Positions 53,138-62,373 of a stretch of 64,000 nucleotides of DNA are shown piece after piece (within the stretch, counting starts at the first letter, position 1; the number at the start of each line of letters is the position of its first letter). This DNA comes from Dechloromonas sp. CZR5 (GTDB taxonomy: Bacteria > Pseudomonadota > Gammaproteobacteria > Burkholderiales > Rhodocyclaceae), in NCBI RefSeq assembly GCF_008711155.1, contig NZ_VUYQ01000007.1, forward strand, positions 1 to 64,000. Reading direction: 5' to 3'. A model generated the notes under the pieces. It was given only the letters and a program-made list of their open reading frames with translations, ran no database searches and was not told the DNA's origin. The position numbers and the translations under genes are program-made.

Positions 53138-56100
53138 TTATCTCAAGGAAAAATCGGCGCGGCTACCCTTGCCCTTGTCGTCATGCTCGACCTTCGGCGG
53201 CAACAGGAAAACCCGTTCGGGCGGCACCTTGCCCTGCTCGACCAGCCAACTCTGCACGGCCTCGGCCCGACGGTCAGCCAGGGTCCTGATGTCGTCGTCG
53301 CTGGCCGGCAGGTTGGTCAGCATTAGCTTTTCCATTTCCTCGACCGGCAGGTCCTTCTGCAACCCGACAACGTTACGCGGCTTCGGGAATTTTGCTTCCT
53401 TGTAGGCACGGGTCAGGTAGGTCTTGTATTCCTCGGGGGCAATCTCGATATCGTCCAGCGACTTGCCTTCACCCGCCTTCTTAAGATCCTTCAGCTTCTC
53501 GGCCTTCATGGCGCGCTCGATGGCAACCCGCTTGACCCCCTCCTTGTCGCTTTCCGGATCGGCACGGCCGGCAATCTCCAGTTTCAGTGAATTGCGCTCG
53601 ACCAACGCCTTGGCCAGAGTCTCCAGCTTCTTTGTCGCGGCAGCATCGAACCCCGCCCGGCCGGCGGCAAACTCGACGTTGGAAAGCTCTTCGCCACCAC
53701 CGAACATCGAACCCAGCAAGGCAAATGGCGAGGTTGCAGCCTTGACGATCAGGTTCACGATCACCTTGACGATCAGGCCACCGACGGAAAACTGCGGATC
53801 ATCCAGCGAACCGGATATCGGCAGATTGAGGTCGATTTCGCCGCGATTGTTCTTGAGCAGCGAAATGGCCAGATTGACCGGCAGCTTCGTGGCATCCGGA
53901 CTTTCGACCTTGTCGCCAAAGGTGAACTGATCGATGAACAGGCGATTCTCTGCAGCCAGCTGGTTGTTTTCCAGCTTGTAGGCAACATTGAGAGACAGCT
54001 TGCCCTTCTCGATGGCGTAGCCGGCGTACTTGCCTGAATAGGGTGAGAACCCGGTCAGATCGATACCCGTGATATCGGCTTTCAAATCCAGATAGGACTT
54101 GGCGGCCAGCGGGTTCAGCTTGGCCAGTATCTGTACCGGTGCCGAATTGGCGTACTTGCCGCGCACCTCCATGTCAGCGACGGTATCGGCCGCCGACGAC
54201 AGGCCGCTGACCCGACCGCCCAGTTTGGTCAGATTCACCGTGTAGTTCGGTTTGACAAAAAAGTCCGAGAAATTCACCGTACCGTTCTGCAGCGTGATCT
54301 TGGCGATCTTGATCGGCACCGGGGCCTTGGCGGGGGCCTTGGCGGGGGCCTTGTCAGCCATCTTGGTCGCATCCGGTTTGCTCTCCGGCTTCGCGGCGGC
54401 GTCTGTATCCGGTTTCCTGACGATATCGGCCACGTTCAGCTTGCCGTCCTTGTTCAGGATCAGGCGCGAGTAAAAATCGGTCAGCGCGATCTCGCCGATA
54501 TTGATGGCCATCGGCTCCAGCCTGAAGTCGATGCCACCGAAGTAAAGCGACTTCCATTTGAGGAAATCGGCACTGTTCGCCTTGTCGACAGCGACGAAAT
54601 CCCCCAGTGTGAAATTGCCCTTGTAACCCGCCTTCAGGCCTGCGGTGTCGAGCTTGGCCGTGGCCTCACCCTTGTTCGAAACCTGCCCACGATTCACCGA
54701 GACATTCAGGAACTGGCCGAGATACGGTTCGAGCGGCAGCAGCGGAACAGCCAGCGTCTCGACCTTGACCGCCACATCCAGCGGATAGACCTGCAGACTG
54801 CCATCGACGTTCAGGCTGCCCTTCTTGTTGATCGTGGTCTTCAGGGCAATCCTGCCCTTCTGGTTCGGTTCGTTGGTCAGCCCCTCGCCGTGCAGGTTGA
54901 ACCCGTCGATTTCCTGAACGGCAACCGGTTGGGTCGTCTGATCCTCGAACCTGAAGCCCAGACCCTCTATGGCGAGCTTGCCGACCTTGCCGATCCACGG
55001 CTTTTCTTCCTTGGCTTTGGCCTCTAGCTTGGCATCGCTGGCACGGATGGTCTTCAACACCGGCGAACTGACCCATTCGATCTTGCCCGACTTGTTGCGC
55101 AACATGCGGGCACGCGCCCCCGCATTGATTACCTCGGCGATATCGATACGATGCCCGGGCAAATCGATCTTGATGCCTTTGACCGACATTTTCTCAACAC
55201 GGAAACGCTCGCCGAGATCGACCTGATAAGCCACCTCGGCAATCTCTATCGGTTCGACCAGTTTGTGGTCGACCTTGCCGACCGCTACGTGGAGATTTCG
55301 TACTTCACCCGCCACCGGCACAGCGTTCGACTCATCCTGCCAGCGCAACAGGCCGTTGGTCAGCGCGAACTCACCCAGCGTCCAGGCGAACGGCTTTCCA
55401 GGTGCAGCCGGCGGTTCCGCTTTTTCCGGCGCCTTGGCAGCCATTTTTTCCAGTACCCGGAAAACGTTGAATTCGCCCTGCTTGGTCACCGCCAGGCTGA
55501 ACACCGGGCCGTCGAGTCCGATGCGCTTGACTGCCGCAATGCGATTGATCGGATCGACATTGTCGAGTTCGACATCGAGCCGCTTCCAGGCAAGCAACGG
55601 TGCCGCATTGGTCTCGGTCAGATTCAGCCCCGAAACATGGGCGGCCCCGACAATCGAAACGGAATAAACCTTGTCGGAAACCTCCTTGAACATGGCCTTC
55701 ATTTCCGTGTCGAGCGTTCCGGCCGCCAGCCTGAACGGCAGCGACTCGGGCAGATAGGGCTGCAGGACGGCCAAATCGAAGCGATCCAGGTCGAGATTCA
55801 GGTGGCTTTCATGCGTCGCCGAAAACGGCTTGCTGCTTCCGGTCAGTGCCAGCGGCGCGCCGTTGATGCTGGCGAAAAACGACGGATTGAGCAGCACCTC
55901 GGCCTGGTACGGCAGGCTCGACACGAAGGGCAGCGACAGATTGATGTCGCTGATCGTATGCACCTTGCCTTTCGGCTGGTCGTCGAACACGATCTTGCCG
56001 TTGATCAACTGGATGTTGTTCAGGGAAAAACGCGGCGTGCCGGTATCCGGCTCGTCCTTGGGCTTCATCCACTCGTCGAGCAGATCCGAAATGTCGTAAC

Positions 56101-56506
56101 GGCCATCGGCCACTCGGGTTACGGCAACGCGCAAACCTTCAAGACGGATCTCATCGACGACGGCAGCCAGCTTGAACAGCGATGCCGAGGACAGGTTGAC
56201 GAAAAGCTCGTCGAAACCGGCCACCTCCCGGCCGCCCTCGGCCTTGATCGACAGCCCGTTCACCCGGGCGGAAAGCGCGTAAGGATGGATGGCGATCCGT
56301 TCGATACTGACTTCGCGGTGCAACTGCTGCGAGAGTTGCTTGAGTAAAATGCTCTTTACAAGCGGTGGCGCGGCAAAATAACCAAAAGCGCCGAAAACAA
56401 GCAGAAATATAAGCAGCCATTTCCCGACATTCAGGCTACGCCGGGATTTGAGCGCAGCAGAAAGTCGTAACAATGCTACTGAATGATTCGCCCCCCGCTC
56501 CACCAT
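53138..56506 (-). CDS. DUF748 AsmA-like giant protein
   Basis: 1122 residues. One N-terminal membrane helix (WLLIFLLVFGAFGYFAAPPL) then a long periplasmic AsmA/DUF748 beta-rich body (IERIAIHPYALSARVNGLSI, GRYDISDLLDEW, FNLHGEGLTNEPNQKGRI, ISGSLDDPQFSVGGLIVKVI). An Ala/Lys/Pro-rich low-complexity linker (KADKAPAKAPAKAPVPI, about 715-735) divides it. The C-terminal 160 residues (KLETLAKALVERNSLKLEIA to the end) look OmpA-like. Such proteins are proposed to bridge the envelope and move phospholipid; inference for this one. It lies 7 bp before rmuC. Confidence 0.85.
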   Translation of the reverse strand: MVERGANHSVALLRLSAALKSRRSLNVGKWLLIFLLVFGAFGYFAAPPLVKSILLKQLSQQLHREVSIERIAIHPYALSARVNGLSIKAEGGREVAGFDELFVNLSSASLFKLAAVVDEIRLEGLRVAVTRVADGRYDISDLLDEWMKPKDEPDTGTPRFSLNNIQLINGKIVFDDQPKGKVHTISDINLSLPFVSSLPYQAEVLLNPSFFASINGAPLALTGSSKPFSATHESHLNLDLDRFDLAVLQPYLPESLPFRLAAGTLDTEMKAMFKEVSDKVYSVSIVGAAHVSGLNLTETNAAPLLAWKRLDVELDNVDPINRIAAVKRIGLDGPVFSLAVTKQGEFNVFRVLEKMAAKAPEKAEPPAAPGKPFAWTLGEFALTNGLLRWQDESNAVPVAGEVRNLHVAVGKVDHKLVEPIEIAEVAYQVDLGERFRVEKMSVKGIKIDLPGHRIDIAEVINAGARARMLRNKSGKIEWVSSPVLKTIRASDAKLEAKAKEEKPWIGKVGKLAIEGLGFRFEDQTTQPVAVQEIDGFNLHGEGLTNEPNQKGRIALKTTINKKGSLNVDGSLQVYPLDVAVKVETLAVPLLPLEPYLGQFLNVSVNRGQVSNKGEATAKLDTAGLKAGYKGNFTLGDFVAVDKANSADFLKWKSLYFGGIDFRLEPMAINIGEIALTDFYSRLILNKDGKLNVADIVRKPDTDAAAKPESKPDATKMADKAPAKAPAKAPVPIKIAKITLQNGTVNFSDFFVKPNYTVNLTKLGGRVSGLSSAADTVADMEVRGKYANSAPVQILAKLNPLAAKSYLDLKADITGIDLTGFSPYSGKYAGYAIEKGKLSLNVAYKLENNQLAAENRLFIDQFTFGDKVESPDATKLPVNLAISLLKNNRGEIDLNLPISGSLDDPQFSVGGLIVKVIVNLIVKAATSPFALLGSMFGGGEELSNVEFAAGRAGFDAAATKKLETLAKALVERNSLKLEIAGRADPESDKEGVKRVAIERAMKAEKLKDLKKAGEGKSLDDIEIAPEEYKTYLTRAYKEAKFPKPRNVVGLQKDLPVEEMEKLMLTNLPASDDDIRTLADRRAEAVQSWLVEQGKVPPERVFLLPPKVEHDDKGKGSRADFSLR

Positions 56507-56580
56507 GATATTCTGCCTCTATTGCTCTGGATCACTGAATCTAGCATACCAGTAACACACACCCGTATAAGCACAAACAT

Positions 56581-56979
56581 ATGAAGTGGTTGATTGACGA
56601 AATCGGTGGCGCATTGAGCCAACTCAAGCGCTGGCAAACCTGGCTGGGCATCGGATTGATTGGCACGTTTGCCGGGCTTGCCTACCTGGTGGCGACCTTT
56701 GCCTTCAAAACCGACGCCATTCTTGTCTTCATGCGCCGCACGGGCGCTTCCTGCCAGGAAATGACCAACGGCAGCATTATCGCCATGTTCGTCGGCATGA
56801 TCTTTTTTGCCTTTTCGGCCATCCTGACTCTCGGTGAAGTTCAGCGCTATCTTCAATACAAACAGCGTTCCGCCCATCATCAAACCCGGCAGTCCCTGAT
56901 TTGGGGGATCGCGTGGGGCGCGGTCGCGGTGAGTATTGCAATAGGCGCACTGGTTTTCTTCAGCCAGTATTGCCGTTAG
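56581..56979 (+). CDS. Hypothetical membrane protein (132 aa)
   Basis: Three hydrophobic segments (WLGIGLIGTFAGLAYLVATF; SIIAMFVGMIFFAFSAILTL; IAWGAVAVSIAIGALVFFSQ). No family known to me. Divergent from the DUF748 gene and 29 bp before a REC-GGDEF gene; perhaps part of that signalling unit. Confidence 0.65.
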   Translation: MKWLIDEIGGALSQLKRWQTWLGIGLIGTFAGLAYLVATFAFKTDAILVFMRRTGASCQEMTNGSIIAMFVGMIFFAFSAILTLGEVQRYLQYKQRSAHHQTRQSLIWGIAWGAVAVSIAIGALVFFSQYCR

Positions 56980-57008
56980 ACTGAGACAATCGTGTTCGCG
57001 GCCTCTCC

Positions 57009-57950
57009 ATGAAAATACTCATTGTCGAAGACAGCCGATCCACCCCATCCCTGCTCAAGCAGTACGTCGAACGTTGTGGCGCGCTTGCCATCGGCGCCGA
57101 AAGCAGCGAAGCCGCGCTTGAATCATTCGCAAGCGAGGCACCCGATCTCATCCTGCTCGACATTGCCTCGCCCTCCATCGAAGGCCTTGCGCTGACGCGT
57201 CAGATACGGGCCACGGAAAAACCGGGCGACTGGACACCCATCATTTTCCTGTCGCCAGCCGAACAGGACGACAACATCGAGAAAGGCATTGCCGCCGGCG
57301 GCGATGACTACCTGCTGAGTCCGATCAGCGAGATTGCCCTGGGCGCGAAGATTCGCGCCATGCAACGCCTGGTCCTGATGCGCACCTCACTCCTTTCGCT
57401 GACGCGCAAGCTCGATGCCGCGAATCAGGAACTGATCCGCATCTCATCCAGCGACAGCCTGACCGGCATTGCCAACCGGCGCTATTTCGAGGAAGCCCTG
57501 TCGGTTGAATGGCGGCGCGCCCGTCGCCACTCCAACCCGGTGGCCCTGCTGATATGCGACGTCGACTATCTCAAGCTCTACAACGACACCTACGGCCGCA
57601 CGGCCGGTGATGCCTGCCTGCGCAAGCTCGCGGCAATCATCAGCCGGCACTCGGAGCGTCCTTCCGATACCGTCGCCCGCTACGGCGGAGAAGAGTTCGC
57701 GGTCATTCTGGCGGAGACATCCATCGGCGGCGCGCTGATGGTGGCCGAGAAAATCCGCAGCGGCGTACAGGAACTGAAAATCCCCCATCCCTCCTCGCCT
57801 TTCGGCCAGGTCAGCCTGAGCATCGGCATCGCCTCTGCCGCGCCGGGTTTCGACAACCCGCCGGACGACCTGATTCAGGCTGCCACCAAGGCCCTGTACC
57901 GCGCAAAGCAGGAAGGGCGAGACCGGATTTGCCGGGCGGACGCCGCTTGA
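57009..57950 (+). CDS. Response regulator with GGDEF domain (diguanylate cyclase)
   Basis: 313 residues. The receiver has EDS in LIVEDSRSTP, phospho-Asp in LILLDIASPSIEGL and Ser in FLSPAE (Thr in most), while the Lys position reads LLSPISE, so the conserved KP is missing. The GGDEF domain is intact: ARYGGEEFAVILAET, with RPSD five residues upstream (I-site, product inhibition). It makes cyclic-di-GMP. Followed 5 bp later by a single-domain regulator. Confidence 0.92.
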   Translation: MKILIVEDSRSTPSLLKQYVERCGALAIGAESSEAALESFASEAPDLILLDIASPSIEGLALTRQIRATEKPGDWTPIIFLSPAEQDDNIEKGIAAGGDDYLLSPISEIALGAKIRAMQRLVLMRTSLLSLTRKLDAANQELIRISSSDSLTGIANRRYFEEALSVEWRRARRHSNPVALLICDVDYLKLYNDTYGRTAGDACLRKLAAIISRHSERPSDTVARYGGEEFAVILAETSIGGALMVAEKIRSGVQELKIPHPSSPFGQVSLSIGIASAAPGFDNPPDDLIQAATKALYRAKQEGRDRICRADAA

Positions 57951-57955
57951 GCAAC

Positions 57956-58348
57956 ATGAATAAGCGCAGAATCTCCATCGTCATTGCCGACGACAACGAC
58001 ATGATGCGCAGCATCCTGCGGGGGATGTTGCGCAATCAGGAATACGACGTCGTCGGCGAGGCCCGCAATGGATCGGTCGCCGTCGAAATCGTCAGCCGCC
58101 TCAAGCCGGACATCGTTTGCATGGACGTGATGATGCCGGAGAAGAACGGCATCGCTGCCCTCGCCGAGATCAAGGCAGCACAGCCGAACGTCGAGATCAT
58201 CATGGTGACCAGCAGTTCCGACCCGGAAACGGTGCAGGAATCGATACTGAACGGAGCAAGCGGCTTCATCATCAAGCCGTTCAACGCAGCCCGGGTACTG
58301 GACACGCTGGCCAAGGCCCGCAGCCGCATCCTGCAGAGAAAGCCCTAA
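57956..58348 (+). CDS. Response-regulator receiver protein
   Basis: 130 residues from ATG 57956: SIVIADDNDMMRSIL (acidic pair), IVCMDVMMPEKNGI (phospho-Asp), MVTSSSD and FIIKPFNAARV (Lys). CheY/ChpA-type single domain without output. Coupled to the upstream diguanylate cyclase. Its stop overlaps the end of the convergent gloB gene by 4 bp. Confidence 0.9.
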   Translation: MNKRRISIVIADDNDMMRSILRGMLRNQEYDVVGEARNGSVAVEIVSRLKPDIVCMDVMMPEKNGIAALAEIKAAQPNVEIIMVTSSSDPETVQESILNGASGFIIKPFNAARVLDTLAKARSRILQRKP

Positions 58349-59100
58349 AAACCGTTTCTCCAGCCCCGTATGGCCGCAAAGACCGAAACCCGGTCGCGCG
58401 CGGCCGCACCATGCTGCAGTGCGGCCTCGATCACGGCAGGCTCGCTGCAACGCAGGAAGGGATTGGTCGCCTTCTCCTCGCCCAAGCTGGAGGGAACGCT
58501 GGGCAGACCTGCGGCCCGCAGCGATGCCACCTGCGCCACCCTGGCCTGCAAGGCGACGTTGTCCGGTTCGACCGCCAGCGCAAAGCGCAGATTCATCTCG
58601 GTGTATTCGTGGGCGCAGTAAATCTGCGTCGACTCCGGCAAGGCAGCAATGCGATCGAGCGAATCGGCCATCTGCGCGTGCGACCCTTCGAACAGTCGTC
58701 CGCAGCCCGCCCCGAATAGTGTATCGCCGCAGAACAGGGCTCCCTCGGCCCGATAGGCCAGATGCCCGAGGGTATGCCCGGGCACGGCCATCACCGTGAC
58801 GGGCTGGCCGAGAATATCGATGACTTCACCGCCATACAGGGGGTGCGTGCAGCCTGTGATAGACTCGTTGCCCGGCGCATGGACCCTGACCGGACCGCGT
58901 GCTGACAGTTCGGCAACGCCCCCCTGATGATCGGCATGGTGATGCGTAATCAGGATGCCTTCGAGAGTCAGTCCGTCGGCATCCAGCCTGGCAAGCACAG
59001 GCGCCGCATCGCCGGGGTCGACGACGACAGCGCGCTTGCCCAGGGTCAGCAGCCAGATGTAATTGTCCTTGAATGCGGGAATGAACGACACGTCAAACAT
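58345..59100 (-). CDS. gloB: Hydroxyacylglutathione hydrolase (glyoxalase II)
   Basis: 251 residues: metal motif THHHADHQGG, then VPGHTLGHLAY, FCGDTLFGAGCGRLFEG and YCAHEYTEMNLRFALAVEP, the standard GloB set; C-terminal NPFLRCSEPAV. Hydrolyses S-D-lactoylglutathione. ATG 59100 sits in a CATG shared with the divergent methyltransferase ATG. Confidence 0.95.
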   Translation of the reverse strand: MFDVSFIPAFKDNYIWLLTLGKRAVVVDPGDAAPVLARLDADGLTLEGILITHHHADHQGGVAELSARGPVRVHAPGNESITGCTHPLYGGEVIDILGQPVTVMAVPGHTLGHLAYRAEGALFCGDTLFGAGCGRLFEGSHAQMADSLDRIAALPESTQIYCAHEYTEMNLRFALAVEPDNVALQARVAQVASLRAAGLPSVPSSLGEEKATNPFLRCSEPAVIEAALQHGAAARDRVSVFAAIRGWRNGF

Positions 59101-59845
59101 GCCGGAACTATCGAGCGACTCGCCCCGGATGTCAATTCCCGGCCTCGATCGCTGGCTCGCGTCAGCCGCTGGCCGCTCCGTGCTCGACTGGGAACTGGCG
59201 CAGGTCGACCGCATGCTCACCGACATCTTCGGCTACCATGCGCTGCAAATCGGCTTGCAGCAGCTCGACTATCTGCGCGCCAACCGCATTCCCCTCCGCC
59301 AGAAGGGCGGTGATATGCCCGGCGGCGATTTCCTGTGCGATTTCCATGCCTTGCCGATCGCCGCGAACAGCACCGATCTGCTTGTCCTGCCGCATGTTCT
59401 GGAGTTCAGCGACGAGCCGCACCAGATTCTGCGCGAGGTCGAACGCGTCCTGATCCCCGAAGGGCAGCTAGTCGTCATCGGATTCAATCCCCTGTCGCTC
59501 TGGGGTTTGAAGCGCCGCTTCGACCGGAGCGGCGAATATCCGTGGAATGGCAGCTACCTGTCGATGAACCGTCTCAAGGACTGGCTGAAACTGCTCGGAT
59601 TCGAGATCGTCCAAGGCAGTCTGGGCTGTTTCATTCCCCCGCTGGATAGGCTGCGCTGGCTCCAGCGATGGCAAACGGTCGACCAGCCCGGCGATCGCTG
59701 GTGGAACGTTTCGGGGGGCGTTTACGTGCTGCACGCCATCAAACGCATGCACGGCATGCGCCTGATCACCCCGAACTGGAAGAAAAAACCGGTGCGCGCC
59801 AAGGCGTTGCGCCCCATTACCCAAAAAGAAACACATGGCCACTGA
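59099..59845 (+). CDS. SAM-dependent methyltransferase (gloB-rnhA neighbour)
   Basis: 248 residues. Class I methyltransferase core without the usual glycine-rich motif being strong: [53 protein letters not shown]. Genes of this type stand between gloB and rnhA in many betaproteobacteria. Substrate unknown. ATG 59099 shares a CATG with the gloB start; ATGs at 59081 and 59129 are alternatives. It overlaps rnhA by 11 bp. Confidence 0.8.
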   Translation: MPELSSDSPRMSIPGLDRWLASAAGRSVLDWELAQVDRMLTDIFGYHALQIGLQQLDYLRANRIPLRQKGGDMPGGDFLCDFHALPIAANSTDLLVLPHVLEFSDEPHQILREVERVLIPEGQLVVIGFNPLSLWGLKRRFDRSGEYPWNGSYLSMNRLKDWLKLLGFEIVQGSLGCFIPPLDRLRWLQRWQTVDQPGDRWWNVSGGVYVLHAIKRMHGMRLITPNWKKKPVRAKALRPITQKETHGH

Positions 59846-60281
59846 AGACACGATAGAAATTTTTACCGACGGCGCCTGCAAGGGCAACCCAGGCCCCGGC
59901 GGCTGGGGAGCCATCCTGCGCTCCGGCCCACATGAAAAGGAGTTGTGGGGCGGCGAGAAGGAAACCACCAATAACCGCATGGAACTGACCGCAGCGATAC
60001 GCGGGCTGGAAGCGCTGAAACGCCCAGTCGTCGGCAAGGTCTACACCGACTCGCAATACGTGCTGAAAGGCATCAGCGAGTGGATTCACGGCTGGAAACG
60101 CAACGGCTGGAAGACCTCGGACAAGAAGCTGGTCAAGAATGCTGATCTGTGGCAGACCCTCGATGCCCTGGTTCGCCAGCACAAGCTGGAATGGATCTGG
60201 GTCAAGGGCCACGCCGGCCACCCGGAAAACGAACGCGCCGACGCCTTGGCCAACCGTGGCATCGACGAGCTGAAGAAATAA
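59835..60281 (+). CDS. rnhA: Ribonuclease HI
   Basis: 148 residues with catalytic Asp ([16 protein letters not shown]), Glu (RMELTAA), Asp (YTDSQYV) and His/Asp ([16 protein letters not shown]). Cleaves RNA in RNA-DNA hybrids. Overlaps the methyltransferase gene; dnaQ follows 9 bp later. Confidence 0.97.
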   Translation: MATEDTIEIFTDGACKGNPGPGGWGAILRSGPHEKELWGGEKETTNNRMELTAAIRGLEALKRPVVGKVYTDSQYVLKGISEWIHGWKRNGWKTSDKKLVKNADLWQTLDALVRQHKLEWIWVKGHAGHPENERADALANRGIDELKK

Positions 60282-60290
60282 GGAAACGCC

Positions 60291-60998
60291 ATGCGCCAGA
60301 TTGTTCTCGATACCGAAACCACCGGCCTGGATCCGCGTTCGGGTCACCGCATCATCGAAGTTGCCTGCATCGAGATGGAAAACCGGCGGCTGACCGGTCG
60401 CCACCTGCACAAATACGTCAATCCGGAACGCGAGATTGATGCCGGCGCCCAGGCGGTACACGGCATCACCCTGGAGTTCCTGGCCGACAAGCCGAAGTTT
60501 GCCGACATCGTTGACGAATTCCTTGAGTTCATCAGCGGTGCGGAACTGATCATTCACAACGCGCCCTTCGACCTCGGCTTCCTCAACGCCGAATTACGGC
60601 GCCTCGACCGCGTGCCGGTCGAGACCATCTGCGACGGCGTGACCGATACGCTGAGAATGGCCAAGGAGTTGCATCCGGGCAAACGCAACAGTCTGGATGC
60701 ACTGTGCGAACGCTACGAAATCGACAACTCGACGCGTACCCTGCACGGCGCCCTGCTCGACACGGAACTGCTGGCCGATGTCTTCCTCGCCATGACCCGC
60801 GGGCAGAACACCCTGATGATCGAGCCCGATGCTGCCCCGCGCCCGAACATCGGTGCCGACGGCCAGGTCCGCGAGCGCAAGCCGCTGCTTGTGCGCCGCC
60901 CCACCGAAGAGGAACTGGCCGAACACGACCGTATCCTCGCCGCCATCGACAAGGAATCGAAAGGTGCCTGCCTCTGGCTGCCCAAGGCCGAGGCCTGA
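60291..60998 (+). CDS. dnaQ: DNA polymerase III epsilon subunit
   Basis: 235 residues: DEDD proofreading site intact, VLDTETTGLDP (Asp, Glu), IIHNAPFDLGFLN (Asp) and TLHGALLDTELLADVF (His, Asp); the C-terminal tail (EEELAEHDRILAAIDKESKG) binds the polymerase. Conserved partner order rnhA-dnaQ. It is the replicative proofreader, in contrast to the two exonuclease-like proteins of the acetate block. Confidence 0.95.
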   Translation: MRQIVLDTETTGLDPRSGHRIIEVACIEMENRRLTGRHLHKYVNPEREIDAGAQAVHGITLEFLADKPKFADIVDEFLEFISGAELIIHNAPFDLGFLNAELRRLDRVPVETICDGVTDTLRMAKELHPGKRNSLDALCERYEIDNSTRTLHGALLDTELLADVFLAMTRGQNTLMIEPDAAPRPNIGADGQVRERKPLLVRRPTEEELAEHDRILAAIDKESKGACLWLPKAEA

Positions 60999-61020
60999 AC
61001 CGAAGCGAGTCGTTCGGCCG

Positions 61021-61260
61021 GCGGACAGCACCAGCGCCCACGTCATGGGCGGCTGCGCCATGGCCGACAGCCCGGAAGGCGAGCTCACCGATGACAGTGG
61101 CCGCCATTTCCATGTCGACAATCTGTCGATCCACGACGGTTCGCTGTTTCCAACCAGCATGGGTGCCAATCCACAACCCTCCCTCTACGGCCTGGTCGCC
61201 CACTATGCATCCTTGCTCGCCGCCAGCTTGACGGGAAGGCCGAAACCCGCGATTCTCTGA
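61021..61260 (+). pseudogene. C-terminal remnant of a GMC oxidoreductase
   Basis: From 61021 one frame reads TSAHVMGGCAMADSPE, DNLSIHDGSLFPTSMGANPQ and GLVAHYASLLAASLTG to a stop at 61258: the GMC_oxred_C end with its catalytic His and Asn. About 80 of the usual 500 or more residues remain and no start or FAD-binding part exists; dnaQ ends 22 bp before. It is therefore a remnant of a deleted flavoenzyme. The hydrolase behind it may have been its operon partner. Confidence 0.8.
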
Positions 61261-61265
61261 AGGCT

Positions 61266-62174
61266 ATGGTTCCTATCGCCCTGTTGTTCTGGCTGGTGGT
61301 CGAATTCGCCACCTACGTCAATCTCACCCGCTATTTCTTTGCCTTGCCGCTCGCCGAGGCACTGCTTCCAGCCCTGGGCGCCCTGCTCGGCCTGCGGCTC
61401 GGCATCGTCGCCATCACCTGGGCGTTTGCCCGTGCCTACCCATCGCCGGCGCCACAACTGTCACCCTGGCGCTACGCCGGCATGCTGCTCGGCGAGTACC
61501 TCGCCTTCATCGTCCATTTCGTCCTCGTCCTGCCCTTCGAGCGGCTCTGGATGCCCGCCGACCGGCTGCTGCCGGGAAGGCCGACGGTCCTGCTGGTCCA
61601 TGGTTACGGCTGTAGCCGGGGCGTCTGGTGGTTCATTCGCCGCCGCCTTGAAGCGGCGGGCTACAACGTCGCCAGCGTCAGCCTGGTACCGCCTTATACC
61701 AGCGTCGGCAAGCTGGTACCGCAACTGCATGCGCGCATCGAGGCAGTCATCGCTGCTGCCGGCGTGCAACAACTCACCTTGATCGCGCACAGCATGGGAG
61801 GCCTGGTTTCGCGTTCCTATCTGGCACGCCACGGCATTGCCCGGGTCAACCGGCTGATCACGCTGGCCACACCGCACCAAGGTAGCGAGATAGCGCGTAT
61901 CGGGATAGGTCGGAATGCGCGCGAAATGGAACCGGGCTCGCAATGGTTGCACGACCTGGGGGTCGAACCGGTGAAGATCCCCTTTGTTTCTGTCCGCACG
62001 CCGCATGACAACTATGTCATGCCGCAGGATAACCAGCGTCTGCCGGAAGCCCGCGACGTCGAACTGCCGGGTATCGGCCATCTGGCCTTGCTGCTTTCCG
62101 AACGGACAGCCGCCCTGTTGATCGAGCTTTGCGCCGAACCGCTACCGCGCCGGCCACTGCCGATCGGATACTGA
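61266..62174 (+). CDS. Membrane-anchored alpha/beta hydrolase (lipase-like)
   Basis: 302 residues. Hydrophobic N-terminal half-domain (IALLFWLVVEFATYVNLTRY; ALGALLGLRLGIVAITWAFA; LLGEYLAFIVHFVLVLPFER) then a hydrolase: oxyanion region LLVHGYGCSRGVWW, nucleophile LIAHSMGGLVSRSYLARHG, TLATPHQGSEIARIGIGRN, and His in LPGIGHLALLLSE. It resembles triacylglycerol lipase/esterases. Starts 5 bp after the GMC remnant stop. Confidence 0.82.
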   Translation: MVPIALLFWLVVEFATYVNLTRYFFALPLAEALLPALGALLGLRLGIVAITWAFARAYPSPAPQLSPWRYAGMLLGEYLAFIVHFVLVLPFERLWMPADRLLPGRPTVLLVHGYGCSRGVWWFIRRRLEAAGYNVASVSLVPPYTSVGKLVPQLHARIEAVIAAAGVQQLTLIAHSMGGLVSRSYLARHGIARVNRLITLATPHQGSEIARIGIGRNAREMEPGSQWLHDLGVEPVKIPFVSVRTPHDNYVMPQDNQRLPEARDVELPGIGHLALLLSERTAALLIELCAEPLPRRPLPIGY

Positions 62175-62373
62175 TACTGAATCAGAGCAGCGCCAGCACT
62201 TCCTCGCCAAGGCTGTACTTGCGGTTAGTGACTATGTCGCTCATGAGCGCATGGGTAGCCCTCGCCGGTCGAATGCAAAATGCCTAGCCCCGGACACGTT
62301 CGCGGATCGGCCTGCCTTCTGCCTGACCGACATCTGCGGTAGCATTCCGGGCCGACACTTGATACCCGCCACC

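Noticed and set aside
62186..62245. Minus-strand mini-frame starting MSDIVTNRKYSLGEE
   Set aside because: Only about 20 codons, no ribosome site and no neighbour logic; too short to support.
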